Source: Saprospiraceae bacterium
GTDB lineage: Bacteria > Bacteroidota > Bacteroidia > Chitinophagales > Saprospiraceae
DNA: 64,000 nt
Assembly (NCBI GenBank): GCA_016710625.1
Contig: JADJVK010000002.1
Location: 310,001 to 374,000, forward strand
Reading direction: 5' to 3'
In this document: positions 1 through 8,255 of the stretch, piece by piece
How positions within the stretch are numbered: the first letter of the stretch is position 1
How the letters are laid out: the number at the start of each line of letters is the position of its first letter
Made by a program: the position numbers and the translations under genes
Notes under the pieces: model-generated
Seen by the model: only the letters and a program-made list of their open reading frames with translations
Told to the model about the DNA's origin: nothing
Database searches by the model: none

Positions 1-810
1 GCAGGAGTTGGTTCTGCATATACTTGGGAAAGCCAAAATAAGAACGTTGGTAAAGGTAAAATGACCATGTTAGAAGTGACACCAGAGTTTATCAAGACAA
101 AATTGGAATTTGATGGCATGGGTGCTTCTTATCCTTCATTCAACCTGAAACAAAATGGTGATATGACCAAAGTAACTTGGAATATGGACTCTGATGGTGA
201 AGGTGTACCATTTTTAATGAAGCCAATTAGTAGAATTTTTGGATTATTTATGGATAAAATGATTGCCCCAGATTTTGAAAAAGGCTTAAAAAGTATCAAA
301 GAAGTTGCCGAATCAATGCCTCCCGGCGGTACTGGAAAAGTAGTTTCCATTGAAGTTGCTACAATGAAAGATCTGAATGTTTGTCAAACTGAAACTACCT
401 GTAAGATAGAAGATATTGGCAAAAATTTGGGTGAAATGTATGGTAAGATTGGCAAAAAGATAGGAGAATGTGGCTTGAGAATGGATGGTATGCCTATGGC
501 AATGTATCCGGGAATCAATAAGGATTCTAAAGAAACTAAAGTAGTTGCAATGGTTCCGACTAATGATAAATGTATGAAGGATTGTTCTCCAGAATTCAAA
601 TGTCATGTAATTCCTGGTGGAAAATATGTGAAGGCAGCATACGAAGGACCCTATGAAGGAAATATGATTGCTTATGAAGCTATTCAAAAGTATATGGCAG
701 AAAATAAATTAACTGCTAATGGTGAGCCATTTGAAGGATATGCAAATGACCCCATGGAGGTGAAAGACCCTGCCAAATATCTAACAATTGTTTATTGGCC
801 AGTGAAATAA
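1..810 (+). CDS. SRPBCC / GyrI-like domain protein, 5' partial
   Basis: The frame is open from base 1, so the true start lies upstream and the ATG at 61 is internal. The N-terminal part looks like the second half of an SRPBCC (polyketide cyclase-like) fold, with GVGSAYTWES before the first ATG and TWNMDSDGEG later. The C-terminal part, from about base 510, resembles the GyrI-like/AraC effector-binding domain, including VVAMVPTNDKC and GKYVKAAYEGPYEG, the usual GKY...GPY core. SRPBCC-GyrI fusions are common uncharacterised cytoplasmic proteins in Bacteroidota and are presumed to bind a small hydrophobic ligand. No DNA-binding domain is visible, so it is not itself a regulator as seen here. The gene ends at a good hairpin terminator. 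The specific ligand is unknown. Confidence 0.8.
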   Translation, partial: AGVGSAYTWESQNKNVGKGKMTMLEVTPEFIKTKLEFDGMGASYPSFNLKQNGDMTKVTWNMDSDGEGVPFLMKPISRIFGLFMDKMIAPDFEKGLKSIKEVAESMPPGGTGKVVSIEVATMKDLNVCQTETTCKIEDIGKNLGEMYGKIGKKIGECGLRMDGMPMAMYPGINKDSKETKVVAMVPTNDKCMKDCSPEFKCHVIPGGKYVKAAYEGPYEGNMIAYEAIQKYMAENKLTANGEPFEGYANDPMEVKDPAKYLTIVYWPVK

Positions 811-833
811 TATTTGTTATAATATGTTAAAGA

Positions 834-870
834 AGAGGCAGTTCTCAAATCATGAGCCTGCCTCTTTTTT
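834..870 (+). terminator. Intrinsic terminator between convergent genes
   Basis: An 8-bp perfect stem (AGAGGCAG at 834-841 with CTGCCTCT at 858-865) has a smaller CTCA/TGAG stem in its loop and is followed by a T run through 870. It lies 24 bases after the stop of the SRPBCC gene and its T run touches the stop codon of the oppositely oriented ATPase gene. Confidence 0.85.
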
Positions 871-2041
871 ATATATTGGGTAGAAATTTTTTTGAAAAAT
901 CAATTAAAGAACATACCTGAACCGCTTCTTTCGTTATCCAACTTTTGGAATTGGGTGTAATTAAAAAATTTTGGGTTGTCTGTAGGTCTTTTATGGCTTC
1001 ATAATATCCTCTACTCAACACTGGGCTATCTCCAAGTTTGATTTCTACTGTTGCAACTGGAGTAATTCCTCTGACAAATACCAAATCTACTTCTGCTCCA
1101 TTGTGAGTCCGGTAATAATAAATTTGAACCCCTTCATTTTTTAAAGAGAAAATTTGTTCAATTACGTAGCTTTCCCACGAAGCTCCTACAGCAGGATGTC
1201 TTTGCAATGCTAGAAAGTCATTAATTTGAAGCATATAGTGCAATAATCCAGTTGTTCTCATATATAGTTTGGGCGATTTCACGAGTCTTTTTCCATTGTT
1301 TATATGCCAAGGTGCCAATCTCCGCACTAAAAAAGCCCCTTCCATAAAATCTATATATTTTTTTATGGTATTTCCTTTCACACCCAGCGATCTTCCAATA
1401 TGTTCTGTGTTTTCAATTCCACTATTGATATGAGCAATCATCATCCATAGTTTTTCTAGAATGATTGGATTCAAATCAATTCCGAAAAATTTATTTAAAT
1501 CACGATAAACATAAGTTGAAATAAAATTTTTAGTCCAATTTGACCATTTTTTATTGCTAGATGCTAATAATGGTTCAGGAAATCCACCTCTAAACCAATG
1601 AGTATTTTGATCGATTTTGCTATTAAATGCCTCAATAATATTTATTTGAGTGATTTCTAAATAAGCGATTCGTCCAGCTAATGACTCAGAAACGCCACTA
1701 ACAAGAATTGGATTAGCTGAGCCCAAAAGGATAAACCTACCAGGTTTCCTATTTTTGTCAATTAAATGTCTTAGTGCACTGAATAATTCTGGTATTGCTT
1801 GGACTTCATCAATTGCCACACAGAAATCTTCAAGCTGACTTAAATAACCAACTGAATTATTTTTAAGTATCTCAAAATCTAATTGATTTTCAAGATCAAT
1901 ATAAATCGTATCTTGGGAAAGCTGAAGAAGTACATCATTAGACAATGTGGTTTTCCCTACTTGTCTCGGACCCACCAATATTACAGCGGGGAAATCCTCA
2001 AGTAGTTCTTTTAGTTCTGCTATGATTGTTCTTTCTATCAT
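869..2041 (-). CDS. AAA+ ATPase with DUF4143 domain
   Basis: A 390-aa protein of the common AAA_14/DUF4143 family. Walker A is GPRQVGKT (residues 24-31), Walker B ends in AIDE (76-79), and a sensor-1-like FILLGSAN follows. The middle holds a winged-helix-like linker. The C-terminal part carries EVD...VATVEIK, the pattern of a PD-(D/E)XK-like nuclease fold typical of DUF4143. Length fits the family (about 380-420 aa). These proteins are widespread and often mobile, with no firmly established function, so a nuclease or defence role is only possible. The ATG at 2041 follows a TAATTTTG element at 2046-2053. A 43-bp palindrome lies upstream in the intergenic region shared with the next gene. Confidence 0.85.
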   Translation of the reverse strand: MIERTIIAELKELLEDFPAVILVGPRQVGKTTLSNDVLLQLSQDTIYIDLENQLDFEILKNNSVGYLSQLEDFCVAIDEVQAIPELFSALRHLIDKNRKPGRFILLGSANPILVSGVSESLAGRIAYLEITQINIIEAFNSKIDQNTHWFRGGFPEPLLASSNKKWSNWTKNFISTYVYRDLNKFFGIDLNPIILEKLWMMIAHINSGIENTEHIGRSLGVKGNTIKKYIDFMEGAFLVRRLAPWHINNGKRLVKSPKLYMRTTGLLHYMLQINDFLALQRHPAVGASWESYVIEQIFSLKNEGVQIYYYRTHNGAEVDLVFVRGITPVATVEIKLGDSPVLSRGYYEAIKDLQTTQNFLITPNSKSWITKEAVQVCSLIDFSKKFLPNI

Positions 2042-2083
2042 TCTACAAAATTAAATATTATGCAAGAAAAATAAAAATATTAT

Positions 2084-2154
2084 TGTAATATTTCATTAAT
2101 AAAAATAAATATATCCATGAAATATTACATTTGAAATGTAATATTTCATGGATA
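2084..2154. repeat. 43-bp perfect palindrome plus a third half-site
   Basis: Bases 2112-2132 and 2134-2154 are perfect 21-bp inverted copies around a single central G at 2133. A further direct copy of the inner motif TGTAATATTTCAT sits at 2084-2096, also matching 2138-2150. The site is between the divergent starts of the ATPase (2041, minus) and the MmcQ-like gene (2291, plus). It has no T tract that would make it an ordinary terminator. An operator for a dimeric repressor or a cruciform-forming site are the main readings. Confidence 0.7.
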
Positions 2155-2263
2155 AAAAATTCAATTAATATTAACTTGTAAACTATAATATACAGATAAA
2201 TAGTATTTTATAATTTATTTTAGATAAATAACATAAATTATTATTATATTTTAAATAAAATTT

Positions 2264-2271
2264 TAATTTTG
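2264..2271 (+). promoter_or_regulatory. -7 promoter element for the MmcQ-like gene
   Basis: TAATTTTG matches the Bacteroidota -7 consensus TAnnTTTG and ends 19 bases before the ATG at 2291. It covers the in-frame TTG at 2269-2271, which argues against that TTG being the start codon. Confidence 0.5.
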
Positions 2272-2290
2272 CCTTTAAATTATATAAATA

Positions 2291-2610
2291 ATGGAAGATA
2301 TTTTGAGTGGATTCGCCAATTTGTTTTGAGTAAAGAAAATATTACTGAGGTGCCTCATTTTGATAAAGTGGCATTTAAATCTAAATCAAAAATATTGATG
2401 ACAATGAATGTAAAGGAAAACAGGATTTGTGTGCGACTCTCCTTAGAAAACCAAAATATATTTTGCAGTTATAATAAAAATATCATCTATGCTGTTCCAA
2501 ATAAATGGGGTAAACATGGCTGGACATTGGTAAATTTAGCAGATATCCAATTGGAATTGTTGGAAGACGTGATAAATTGTAGTTATGAGGATATTCATAA
2601 AAAGAACTAA
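2291..2610 (+). CDS. MmcQ/YjbR-like DNA-binding-fold protein
   Basis: A roughly 107-aa MmcQ/YjbR family protein, recognised by EWIRQFVLS, the KVAFKSKSKILMTM strand region, and YAVPNKWGKHGWT followed by a C-terminal helix. The family has a CyaY-like fold with no established activity. As read, the frame has no ATG and could only start at TTG 2269, which lies inside the -7 element. Adding one T to the T4 run at 2301-2304 joins the ATG at 2291 to the frame as MEDIFEWIRQ, which matches how this family normally begins, so I infer a one-base deletion. The stop codon overlaps the stop of the convergent glycosyltransferase gene by four bases. Confidence 0.75.
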
Positions 2611-3761
2611 TTTAGGTTGATTTCCCTTGATTTCCAATCAGTTTTCTTGCTGAAAATACCCAACAGACCTATAAATGCAGTGAAAAAGGTATGATACAAC
2701 TCAGAAAAAAGAAAGGTTTTCATAAAGGATTCTACTTTCCAAAATTTTGTACTTCTTGATAGTAGAAAATTGTCTGCAACTAATTTTAATACCCAAACTA
2801 TTAGGATCAGAATGAAAAAATTCAAGCTGATAAATGGGAAAATTATGACTCCTAGACAAATATTAAAACAATTTAACCAAATCAATCCTAACGTAAATAA
2901 TATAGATTTATCTTTTAGTTTTGTTGTTTTGGTCCCCCATCTTAATCTTTGATGTATGTAGCTTGAAGTGGTTGTTTTAGGAAATGTGTAAATTAGAGCC
3001 GATGTCGTTTTTAAAAAATGCACCTGATTCGGAAATTTCGTTTTTATTTTTTCTAATAAAAATAAATCATCTCCAGAGGGAATATTTTCATTTCCATCAT
3101 ATCCACCTAATTCATAAAAGGCTGATTTTTCGAATGCTAGATTCGCTCCATTACATAAAAACGGATTGCTATTAGCATATCCAGCTCCAGTAATAAGCAT
3201 CATCCCAGCAAAATCAAGGCATTGGAATCTTTCAAAAATAGATTTAGGATTCATAAAAAGTACAGGACCACTGATCATTTTGGAATTGTTTTGGTAGATA
3301 TAACTATTAATGGTGGCTAACCATGATTTTTCTGCTACTACATCGCCATCAGTCGTAATTATCCAGCTTCCCTTACTATTTTTGATGCCAAATTCTATGG
3401 CTTTCTTTTTGAAACCTCCTTTGTAATCTGATGATATATAATCGGATAGATGCAAGACATGTATGTTTTCAGACTTGAAATTCTTTATTAAATCTATAGA
3501 ATTATCGCTAGAATAATCATCTACAATAATGATTTCAAAAGAACTAGTGGGATAATTTTGTTTTAATATACTAGCGATGCAATTTTCAATGTTCTCTGCT
3601 TCGTTTCGAATGGATATAATTATAGAAAAGAAAATTTTATTATCTTGATTTTCATATTTATATTCTTTCAGTTTATTCCATCGATTAACATTTAGGAAAG
3701 AATAAACTGTATAAAATATACCTATGAATAGAATATAGAAATAAAAAAAGTTGGTCAACAA
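2607..3761 (-). CDS. Membrane-anchored family 2 glycosyltransferase
   Basis: A 384-aa GT2 enzyme of the processive/membrane type. An N-terminal transmembrane segment (residues about 4-24) precedes a GT-A domain with FFSIIISIRNE, the nucleotide-sugar aspartates in IIVDDYSSD, the metal-binding TTDGD, the acceptor-site ED-like GDD in IPSGDDLFL, and the Q/RxxRW-like motif QRLRWG. Three or so hydrophobic segments follow in the C-terminal third. This is the layout of enzymes making polysaccharides or glycolipids at the inner membrane face; the sugar and acceptor cannot be read from sequence. The only available start is TTG at 3761, as no in-frame Met occurs before the first membrane segment. A minus-strand -7 element lies at 3776-3783. 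Confidence 0.85.
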   Translation of the reverse strand: MLTNFFYFYILFIGIFYTVYSFLNVNRWNKLKEYKYENQDNKIFFSIIISIRNEAENIENCIASILKQNYPTSSFEIIIVDDYSSDNSIDLIKNFKSENIHVLHLSDYISSDYKGGFKKKAIEFGIKNSKGSWIITTDGDVVAEKSWLATINSYIYQNNSKMISGPVLFMNPKSIFERFQCLDFAGMMLITGAGYANSNPFLCNGANLAFEKSAFYELGGYDGNENIPSGDDLFLLEKIKTKFPNQVHFLKTTSALIYTFPKTTTSSYIHQRLRWGTKTTKLKDKSILFTLGLIWLNCFNICLGVIIFPFISLNFFILILIVWVLKLVADNFLLSRSTKFWKVESFMKTFLFSELYHTFFTAFIGLLGIFSKKTDWKSREINLN

Positions 3762-3775
3762 TTTAAAATTTCCGA

Positions 3776-3802
3776 CAAAGTTATTTATTTTAATTATTTT
3801 TG
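3776..3802. promoter_or_regulatory. Divergent -7 promoter elements
   Basis: TAACTTTG on the minus strand (3776-3783) faces the glycosyltransferase, and TATTTTTG on the plus strand (3795-3802) faces the haem-binding protein gene at 3837. Both match TAnnTTTG and lie 14-35 bases from the starts. No convincing -33 TTTG is present. Confidence 0.45.
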
Positions 3803-3836
3803 CTAATCAATAGTTTACAAATTAATTAAATTCATT

Positions 3837-4331
3837 ATGATGAATAAACTAAAAACAGTATTAAAAGTATTATTAGTAATACTAGTAGTCATCCAGTTTA
3901 TTAGACCAAAGGCAAATAATTCGTATGATAATTCAAATTTGATAACAAATAAATTTGAAACGCCTGATAATGTAATGAAAAGTTTGCAAACATCTTGCTT
4001 TGATTGTCATAGCAATGGCACGGTTTATCCATGGTATTCAAAAGTACAACCAGTTGCTTGGTGGCTAGATGATCATATTAATGAAGGAAAACGGGAGGTG
4101 AATTTTTCGGAATTTGCAAGTTATTCCCCTAGAAGACAATTTAAAAAGTTTACAGAAATTATCAACCAAATAAAGGAAAATGAAATGCCTTTATCATCTT
4201 ATACTTTAATTCATCAAGATGCTAAGCTTGCTCAAGATCAAAAAGATGCAATCATCCAGTGGGCAAAGTCTTGTCAAGAGAAGATGAAGTTGGAATATCC
4301 TATCGATAGTTTACAAAAGAAAAAAGGATAG
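3837..4331 (+). CDS. Haem-binding domain protein (c-type, CxxCH)
   Basis: A 164-aa protein with an N-terminal hydrophobic anchor (VLKVLLVILVVIQFI, residues about 7-21) and one haem-attachment motif, CFDCH, inside the SCFDCHSN segment followed by YPWYSKVQPVAWWL. This is the signature of the Haem_bd family found across Bacteroidota, expected to be an exported membrane-anchored monohaem cytochrome. Start could be 3837 or the adjacent ATG at 3840. It leads a closely packed plus-strand run, with the next gene two bases after its stop, although the downstream genes (TrmH, PolX) have no obvious functional link. Confidence 0.85.
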   Translation: MMNKLKTVLKVLLVILVVIQFIRPKANNSYDNSNLITNKFETPDNVMKSLQTSCFDCHSNGTVYPWYSKVQPVAWWLDDHINEGKREVNFSEFASYSPRRQFKKFTEIINQIKENEMPLSSYTLIHQDAKLAQDQKDAIIQWAKSCQEKMKLEYPIDSLQKKKG

Positions 4332-4333
4332 AA

Positions 4334-4777
4334 ATGCGAATTTTAAAGTGTAATTTGCTCATTTTGTTTTTATTGTGCATGAATTTTTGTGTTGCCCAAA
4401 AAAATATTTCTGGTATTTGGGAAGGCAAATTAGTTCAATATGAAGGTGCAGTTTGGACCGATTATTATTTTAAAATTAATATTTCTCAAAAAAATGGACG
4501 ATTATTAGGACTGTGCAGTGTGATAGTAGAAAAGGAATTTGCAAGTATGGAATTCACAGGGAAAATATTGAATAATAAATTGCATTTAGAAGAAAAAACT
4601 TTGCTACGTCATAGTGAAAGAAGTGATTTCGAATGGTGCCTGAAAGTCATTGACCTGAATTATTTTGTAAAAGAAAAAATCGAACATTTAGAAGGAGATT
4701 GGACAGGAAAAACTTTGAATGGAGTGACTTGTATTCCTGGCAAAATATTCTTAAAAAGAGGTTCTGAAAGAGTGTGA
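4334..4777 (+). CDS. Small secreted beta-rich protein of unknown function
   Basis: A 147-aa protein with a clear signal peptide (hydrophobic core LLILFLLCMNFC, cleavage after VAQ). The mature part begins ISGIWEGKLVQY and ends DWTGKTLNGVTC...GKIFLKR, a pair of GxWxG-like strands at each end that suggests a small lipocalin-like or DUF-type beta-barrel. I do not recognise a named family. It starts two bases after the haem-binding gene and its TGA overlaps the ATG of trmH by one base, so the three are probably co-transcribed. Confidence 0.65.
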   Translation: MRILKCNLLILFLLCMNFCVAQKNISGIWEGKLVQYEGAVWTDYYFKINISQKNGRLLGLCSVIVEKEFASMEFTGKILNNKLHLEEKTLLRHSERSDFEWCLKVIDLNYFVKEKIEHLEGDWTGKTLNGVTCIPGKIFLKRGSERV

Positions 4778-5427
4778 TGAACGAAGAACGAATCAATAAA
4801 ATCTTAGAATTAGCTGCCAAAAGGCAAGGAAATATGACAGTTATCCTCGAAAATGTGATGGATTACCATAATTTAGGGGCTGTTATGAGAAGTTGTGATG
4901 CCGTTGGTTGTTTCGAAATATTTGTCGTTTTCACGGTTCCTTCCAAACAAAAAAATGATTTGAGATTAGGAAAGAAAACGGCGGCAGGTTCAAGAAAATG
5001 GCTTAAAGTAAATTATTTTACTGATTTGAAGACTTGTTTCGAGATGGTTCGATCTAGATACCAAAAAATATGGTGTACTGCCTTAGAAGCGGATGCAGAA
5101 AGCATTTATGATAAAGATTTCACCGAAAGCTTTGCGATTTTATTTGGTAATGAGAAGGACGGAGTAAGTAAGGAAGCGATGGCATTATGTGATGGAAATA
5201 TATTGATTCCACAAGTTGGGATGGCTCAAAGTTTAAATATTTCTGTGGCTTGTGCAGTTACAATGTACGAAGCTTATAGACAAAGATTTATAAAAGGATT
5301 TTATGGGGAAAATAACCCAAATGATGCCACCACAAAACAAATAATCCTCGAAACCTATATGGAAAGAAATAAGCAAAAAGATAGGGTTCGGTCAGTTCCC
5401 GTTATAAAAAATAATTATGACAAATAA
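4777..5427 (+). CDS. trmH: TrmH-type tRNA 2'-O-methyltransferase (SPOUT)
   Basis: A 216-aa SpoU/TrmH enzyme, which in this family methylates the 2'-OH of G18 in tRNA from S-adenosylmethionine. Motif 1 is HNLGAVMRSCDAVG, motif 2 ILFGNEKDGVS, and motif 3 IPQVGMAQSLNISVACAV, forming the trefoil knot. The N-terminal ERINKILELAAKRQ and the overall length match TrmH rather than the longer TrmH/RlmB proteins with an L30-like domain. The ATG at 4777 is preferred to GTG at 4774; it overlaps the previous TGA by one base. The 3' end overlaps the polX start by 11 bases, suggesting coupling. Confidence 0.88.
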   Translation: MNEERINKILELAAKRQGNMTVILENVMDYHNLGAVMRSCDAVGCFEIFVVFTVPSKQKNDLRLGKKTAAGSRKWLKVNYFTDLKTCFEMVRSRYQKIWCTALEADAESIYDKDFTESFAILFGNEKDGVSKEAMALCDGNILIPQVGMAQSLNISVACAVTMYEAYRQRFIKGFYGENNPNDATTKQIILETYMERNKQKDRVRSVPVIKNNYDK

Positions 5428-5995
5428 AGCTATTGCAAAATTATTCGATGAATTAGCAAAATTAATGGAGTTGCATGGTGAAAATAGCTTTAAAATCAGA
5501 AGCTACCAAAATGCCTATATCACCATTCGAAAACTGGAAGATCCATTGGCGGAACTATCTGATGATCAAATAATTGCAATTCCTGGAGTTGGTAAAGCGA
5601 TTGCTGAAAAAATAAGGGAAGCGATCAATACAGGAACATTTCCGACATTAGAAAAATTTAGAGAAATAACGCCAAATGGCGTAGTCGATTTATTGAAAAT
5701 TGACGGTTTGGGTCCGAAAAAGGTGGATGCACTTTGGAAAGACTTGGAAATCGAATCGCCAGGAGAACTTTTATATGCCTGCAACGAAAATAGATTGGTG
5801 GTTTTGAAAGGTTTTGGGGAGAAAACACAAACAGAAATCAAAAAGAAAACTGAGTATTACTTAGCATCAAAGAACAAGTTTTTATATAAAAATGCGGCAA
5901 TAGAACTCGATGAATTTATTTCAAATATTCAACAAAAGCAACCAGAGTTGAATTTTCAGGTAGTAGGCGAAATGAGGAGGAATTGCCCGTTGTAA
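5417..5995 (+). CDS. polX: PolX family protein, N-terminal part (frame-broken)
   Basis: First part of a PolX DNA polymerase/3'-5' exonuclease of about 555 aa. It holds the 8-kDa-like helical region (AIAKLFDELAKLMELHGENSFKIRSYQNA) and two helix-hairpin-helix motifs (IPGVGKAIAEKI; IDGLGPKKVDAL). The frame ends early in NCPL; adding one C to the C3 run at 5986-5988 joins it to the next fragment as RRNCPVVNSIELLVVG. At that junction family members carry the two catalytic aspartates of the polymerase palm (D-x-D). Here the aligned residues are Ser and Glu, so polymerase activity is doubtful even in the repaired protein. Confidence 0.82.
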   Translation: MTNKAIAKLFDELAKLMELHGENSFKIRSYQNAYITIRKLEDPLAELSDDQIIAIPGVGKAIAEKIREAINTGTFPTLEKFREITPNGVVDLLKIDGLGPKKVDALWKDLEIESPGELLYACNENRLVVLKGFGEKTQTEIKKKTEYYLASKNKFLYKNAAIELDEFISNIQQKQPELNFQVVGEMRRNCPL

Positions 5996-7083
5996 ATTCG
6001 ATAGAATTATTAGTAGTAGGGGAGAATGCCAATAGTTTTTTGACGAAAAATGCGGATATTTTGTTGGAAGCAGTTGAAAATGAGCATTATATAAAAGGAA
6101 AGTCAACGAATGGATATCCCATCATAATATATTTTTGTGCCCCAAATGAATTGGGATCGAAATTGTTTAAATATACTGGTCCATTAGATTATATAAATCA
6201 ATTTGTAGAAAGAAATAAAAATATTTCATTCAAAGATATCGATGATGAAAATCAAATCTTTGTAAAATCAAATACTCCATTTTTAAACCCAGTTTTAAGA
6301 GATGGCATCTTAAATAATGAAAGTTGGTGGCAAAATCCACCAAATGATTTAATAGAAGTTGAACATATAAAAGGCATCGTACATAATCATAGCACCTATA
6401 GTGATGGCATTCATACACTAAAAGAAATGGCGGATTATGTGAGGTCATCTGGATTTGAATATTTTGTGATAACAGACCATTCTAAATCAGCATTTTATGC
6501 AAATGGCTTGAAGGAGGATATGCTTTTGCAACAAATTGAAGAAATCAAGAAATTAAATGAATCCTACACCGATTTTAAAATATTTTCGGGAATAGAAAGC
6601 GATATTCTTTGGGATGGACAATTGGATTATGCTGATGAAATCTTGAACCAATTAGATGTTGTTGTCGCATCAGTTCATAGCATTTTGAAAATGGATATTG
6701 ATAAGGCAACTGAAAGATTAATCAAGGCAATTGAACATCCTGCAACAAGAATATTAGGACATCCAACCGGTAGATTATTATTGTCAAGAGAAGGTTATCC
6801 GATTAATCATAAAAAAGTGATTGATGCCTGTGCTGCAAATAACGTAGTTATAGAAGTGAATGCAAATCCACTTCGACTTGATATTGATTGGCAATGGATT
6901 CCTTATTGCACAGAAAAAGGGGTGAAAATCAGTATAAACCCTGATGCTCACAATAAAACGTCCATTCACGATATCAAGTACGGTGTATATGCCGCACAAA
7001 AAGGAGGTTTGACAAAGAGCAATTGTCTGAATACCAAAAATTTACTAGAATTTTCAAAATGGGTTGAGTCAAAGAAAAGTTAA
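5983..7083 (+). CDS. polX: PolX family protein, C-terminal part with PHP exonuclease domain
   Basis: Continuation of PolX after the break near 5988. It holds the end of the polymerase-like module (FKYTGPLDYINQFV) and a complete PHP metallophosphoesterase domain from about base 6365. Metal ligands are visible in VHNHSTYSDG, ITDHS, GIESD, VASVHS, GHPTGRL and INPDAHN. In bacterial PolX this domain gives Mn-dependent 3'-5' exonuclease and AP-site processing in base-excision repair, so the exonuclease is likely active although the polymerase site looks degenerate. The TTG at 5983 is not a real start. The stop overlaps the convergent rnd stop by four bases. Confidence 0.85.
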   Translation: MPVVNSIELLVVGENANSFLTKNADILLEAVENEHYIKGKSTNGYPIIIYFCAPNELGSKLFKYTGPLDYINQFVERNKNISFKDIDDENQIFVKSNTPFLNPVLRDGILNNESWWQNPPNDLIEVEHIKGIVHNHSTYSDGIHTLKEMADYVRSSGFEYFVITDHSKSAFYANGLKEDMLLQQIEEIKKLNESYTDFKIFSGIESDILWDGQLDYADEILNQLDVVVASVHSILKMDIDKATERLIKAIEHPATRILGHPTGRLLLSREGYPINHKKVIDACAANNVVIEVNANPLRLDIDWQWIPYCTEKGVKISINPDAHNKTSIHDIKYGVYAAQKGGLTKSNCLNTKNLLEFSKWVESKKS

Positions 7084-8255
7084 GCAAGTAGCTCACAACT
7101 ATTCTCATTGAACTTCACTTTTAGGTTCTTTGGATTTTCTAACCAATTGCAAAGCAGTGGTCCAAGAAGTTCCCTTCTCCATTTAGATTGAAGCTCTTCA
7201 GCCTGAAAATCGTTTTCAGCTATTAGTTTTTTGATAACTCCTTTTGTTAAAACCAAAGATGGAGCAATTTCAGACTCCATGAATTTATATCTAGTGAGCA
7301 AGTTTAATGTTTCAATAGTCAGCTCTTGTTCAATCGTTATATCTTTGTAGGGTTTCACCATTTTTAGCACCTCTTTTTCCTCATCACTTATGGGTGCTAA
7401 ATACATTTCTTCGAATTGTTCCCAATGTCGGTTTAGTACTTTATCCGATAAGGTTCGATTGCTAATTAGGGCTTCTTTGCCTTCATTAATATTTTTCACG
7501 AAAGTACTGATATGTTTTGATGCAAAGACCATTTCTTTACTCCAATTCAGCTTTTCAGCTTCAGATTTTCGCCAAATTAATAATCTATATAAGAATGCTT
7601 TTTCTTTTTGTGACAAGTCATTAACAAAGGAAGTTTGAACAAACTCTTTGTAATTTGGCTGATTGTAAAAAGATTCAGTACACATACTATCCAATTCCTC
7701 TTTTAGCCATGATGTACGATTTAGTTCTAAAACCCTTTTATTCAACGTATCATACAATTGCTTTAAATAAATAACATCGTTCAAAGCATATACTAATTGG
7801 TTCATTTTGATAGGTCTAGTTTCCCAGTCAGTTACAGTATATCCTTTTTTTACTCTGATATTGAGTTCTTTTTCAACCAATTTTTGAAAGGAAATAGGGT
7901 AGGTGTTGCTAACAAAACCTGCTGCTAATTGGGTATCAAAAATATTTTTAGGAAGTACTTTATATAAATTGAAAAGTAATCGATAATCATTGTCACCAGC
8001 ATGGGTGATTTTCAGAATCTTTTCATTTTCAATCATTTCTAGAAATAAGGACAAATCCTTTATTTTGATTGGGTCTATAATGTAATTGCCTTGAACTGTA
8101 GCAACCTGAATTAGGCATAATAGAGGTATAAATCTTCGCTCACCTACAAATTCTGTATCAAATGCCATCCATTCAATACCAGTGTTTTCAGAATAAAATT
8201 GAATGAGGGTTTCCTCGGTTTCAATCATATGATAACTTTCTATCATATTTATCAT
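7080..8255 (-). CDS. rnd: Ribonuclease D
   Basis: A 391-aa DEDDy 3'-5' exoribonuclease involved in tRNA 3' maturation and RNA turnover. Exo I is AFDTEFVGERR (D33, E35), Exo II is ITHAGDNDYRLLF, and Exo III is the YALNDVIYL segment with the Tyr-x3-Asp pair. An HRDC-type helical region follows (LLIWRKSEAEKLNWSKEMV), then a second one, as in E. coli RNase D. The ATG at 8255 is close behind a minus-strand -7 element at 8287-8294; ATG 8246 and 8228 are alternatives. It converges on polX with overlapping stops. Confidence 0.88.
   Translation of the reverse strand: MINMIESYHMIETEETLIQFYSENTGIEWMAFDTEFVGERRFIPLLCLIQVATVQGNYIIDPIKIKDLSLFLEMIENEKILKITHAGDNDYRLLFNLYKVLPKNIFDTQLAAGFVSNTYPISFQKLVEKELNIRVKKGYTVTDWETRPIKMNQLVYALNDVIYLKQLYDTLNKRVLELNRTSWLKEELDSMCTESFYNQPNYKEFVQTSFVNDLSQKEKAFLYRLLIWRKSEAEKLNWSKEMVFASKHISTFVKNINEGKEALISNRTLSDKVLNRHWEQFEEMYLAPISDEEKEVLKMVKPYKDITIEQELTIETLNLLTRYKFMESEIAPSLVLTKGVIKKLIAENDFQAEELQSKWRRELLGPLLCNWLENPKNLKVKFNENSCELLA

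Noticed and set aside
2112..2154. Palindrome as terminator or insertion-sequence end
   Set aside because: No T tract, located upstream of two divergent genes, and no transposase or flanking target duplication.
2269..2290. TTG at 2269 as start of the MmcQ-like gene
   Set aside because: It is inside a -7 element and the added residues do not fit the family; ATG 2291 with a one-base repair fits better.
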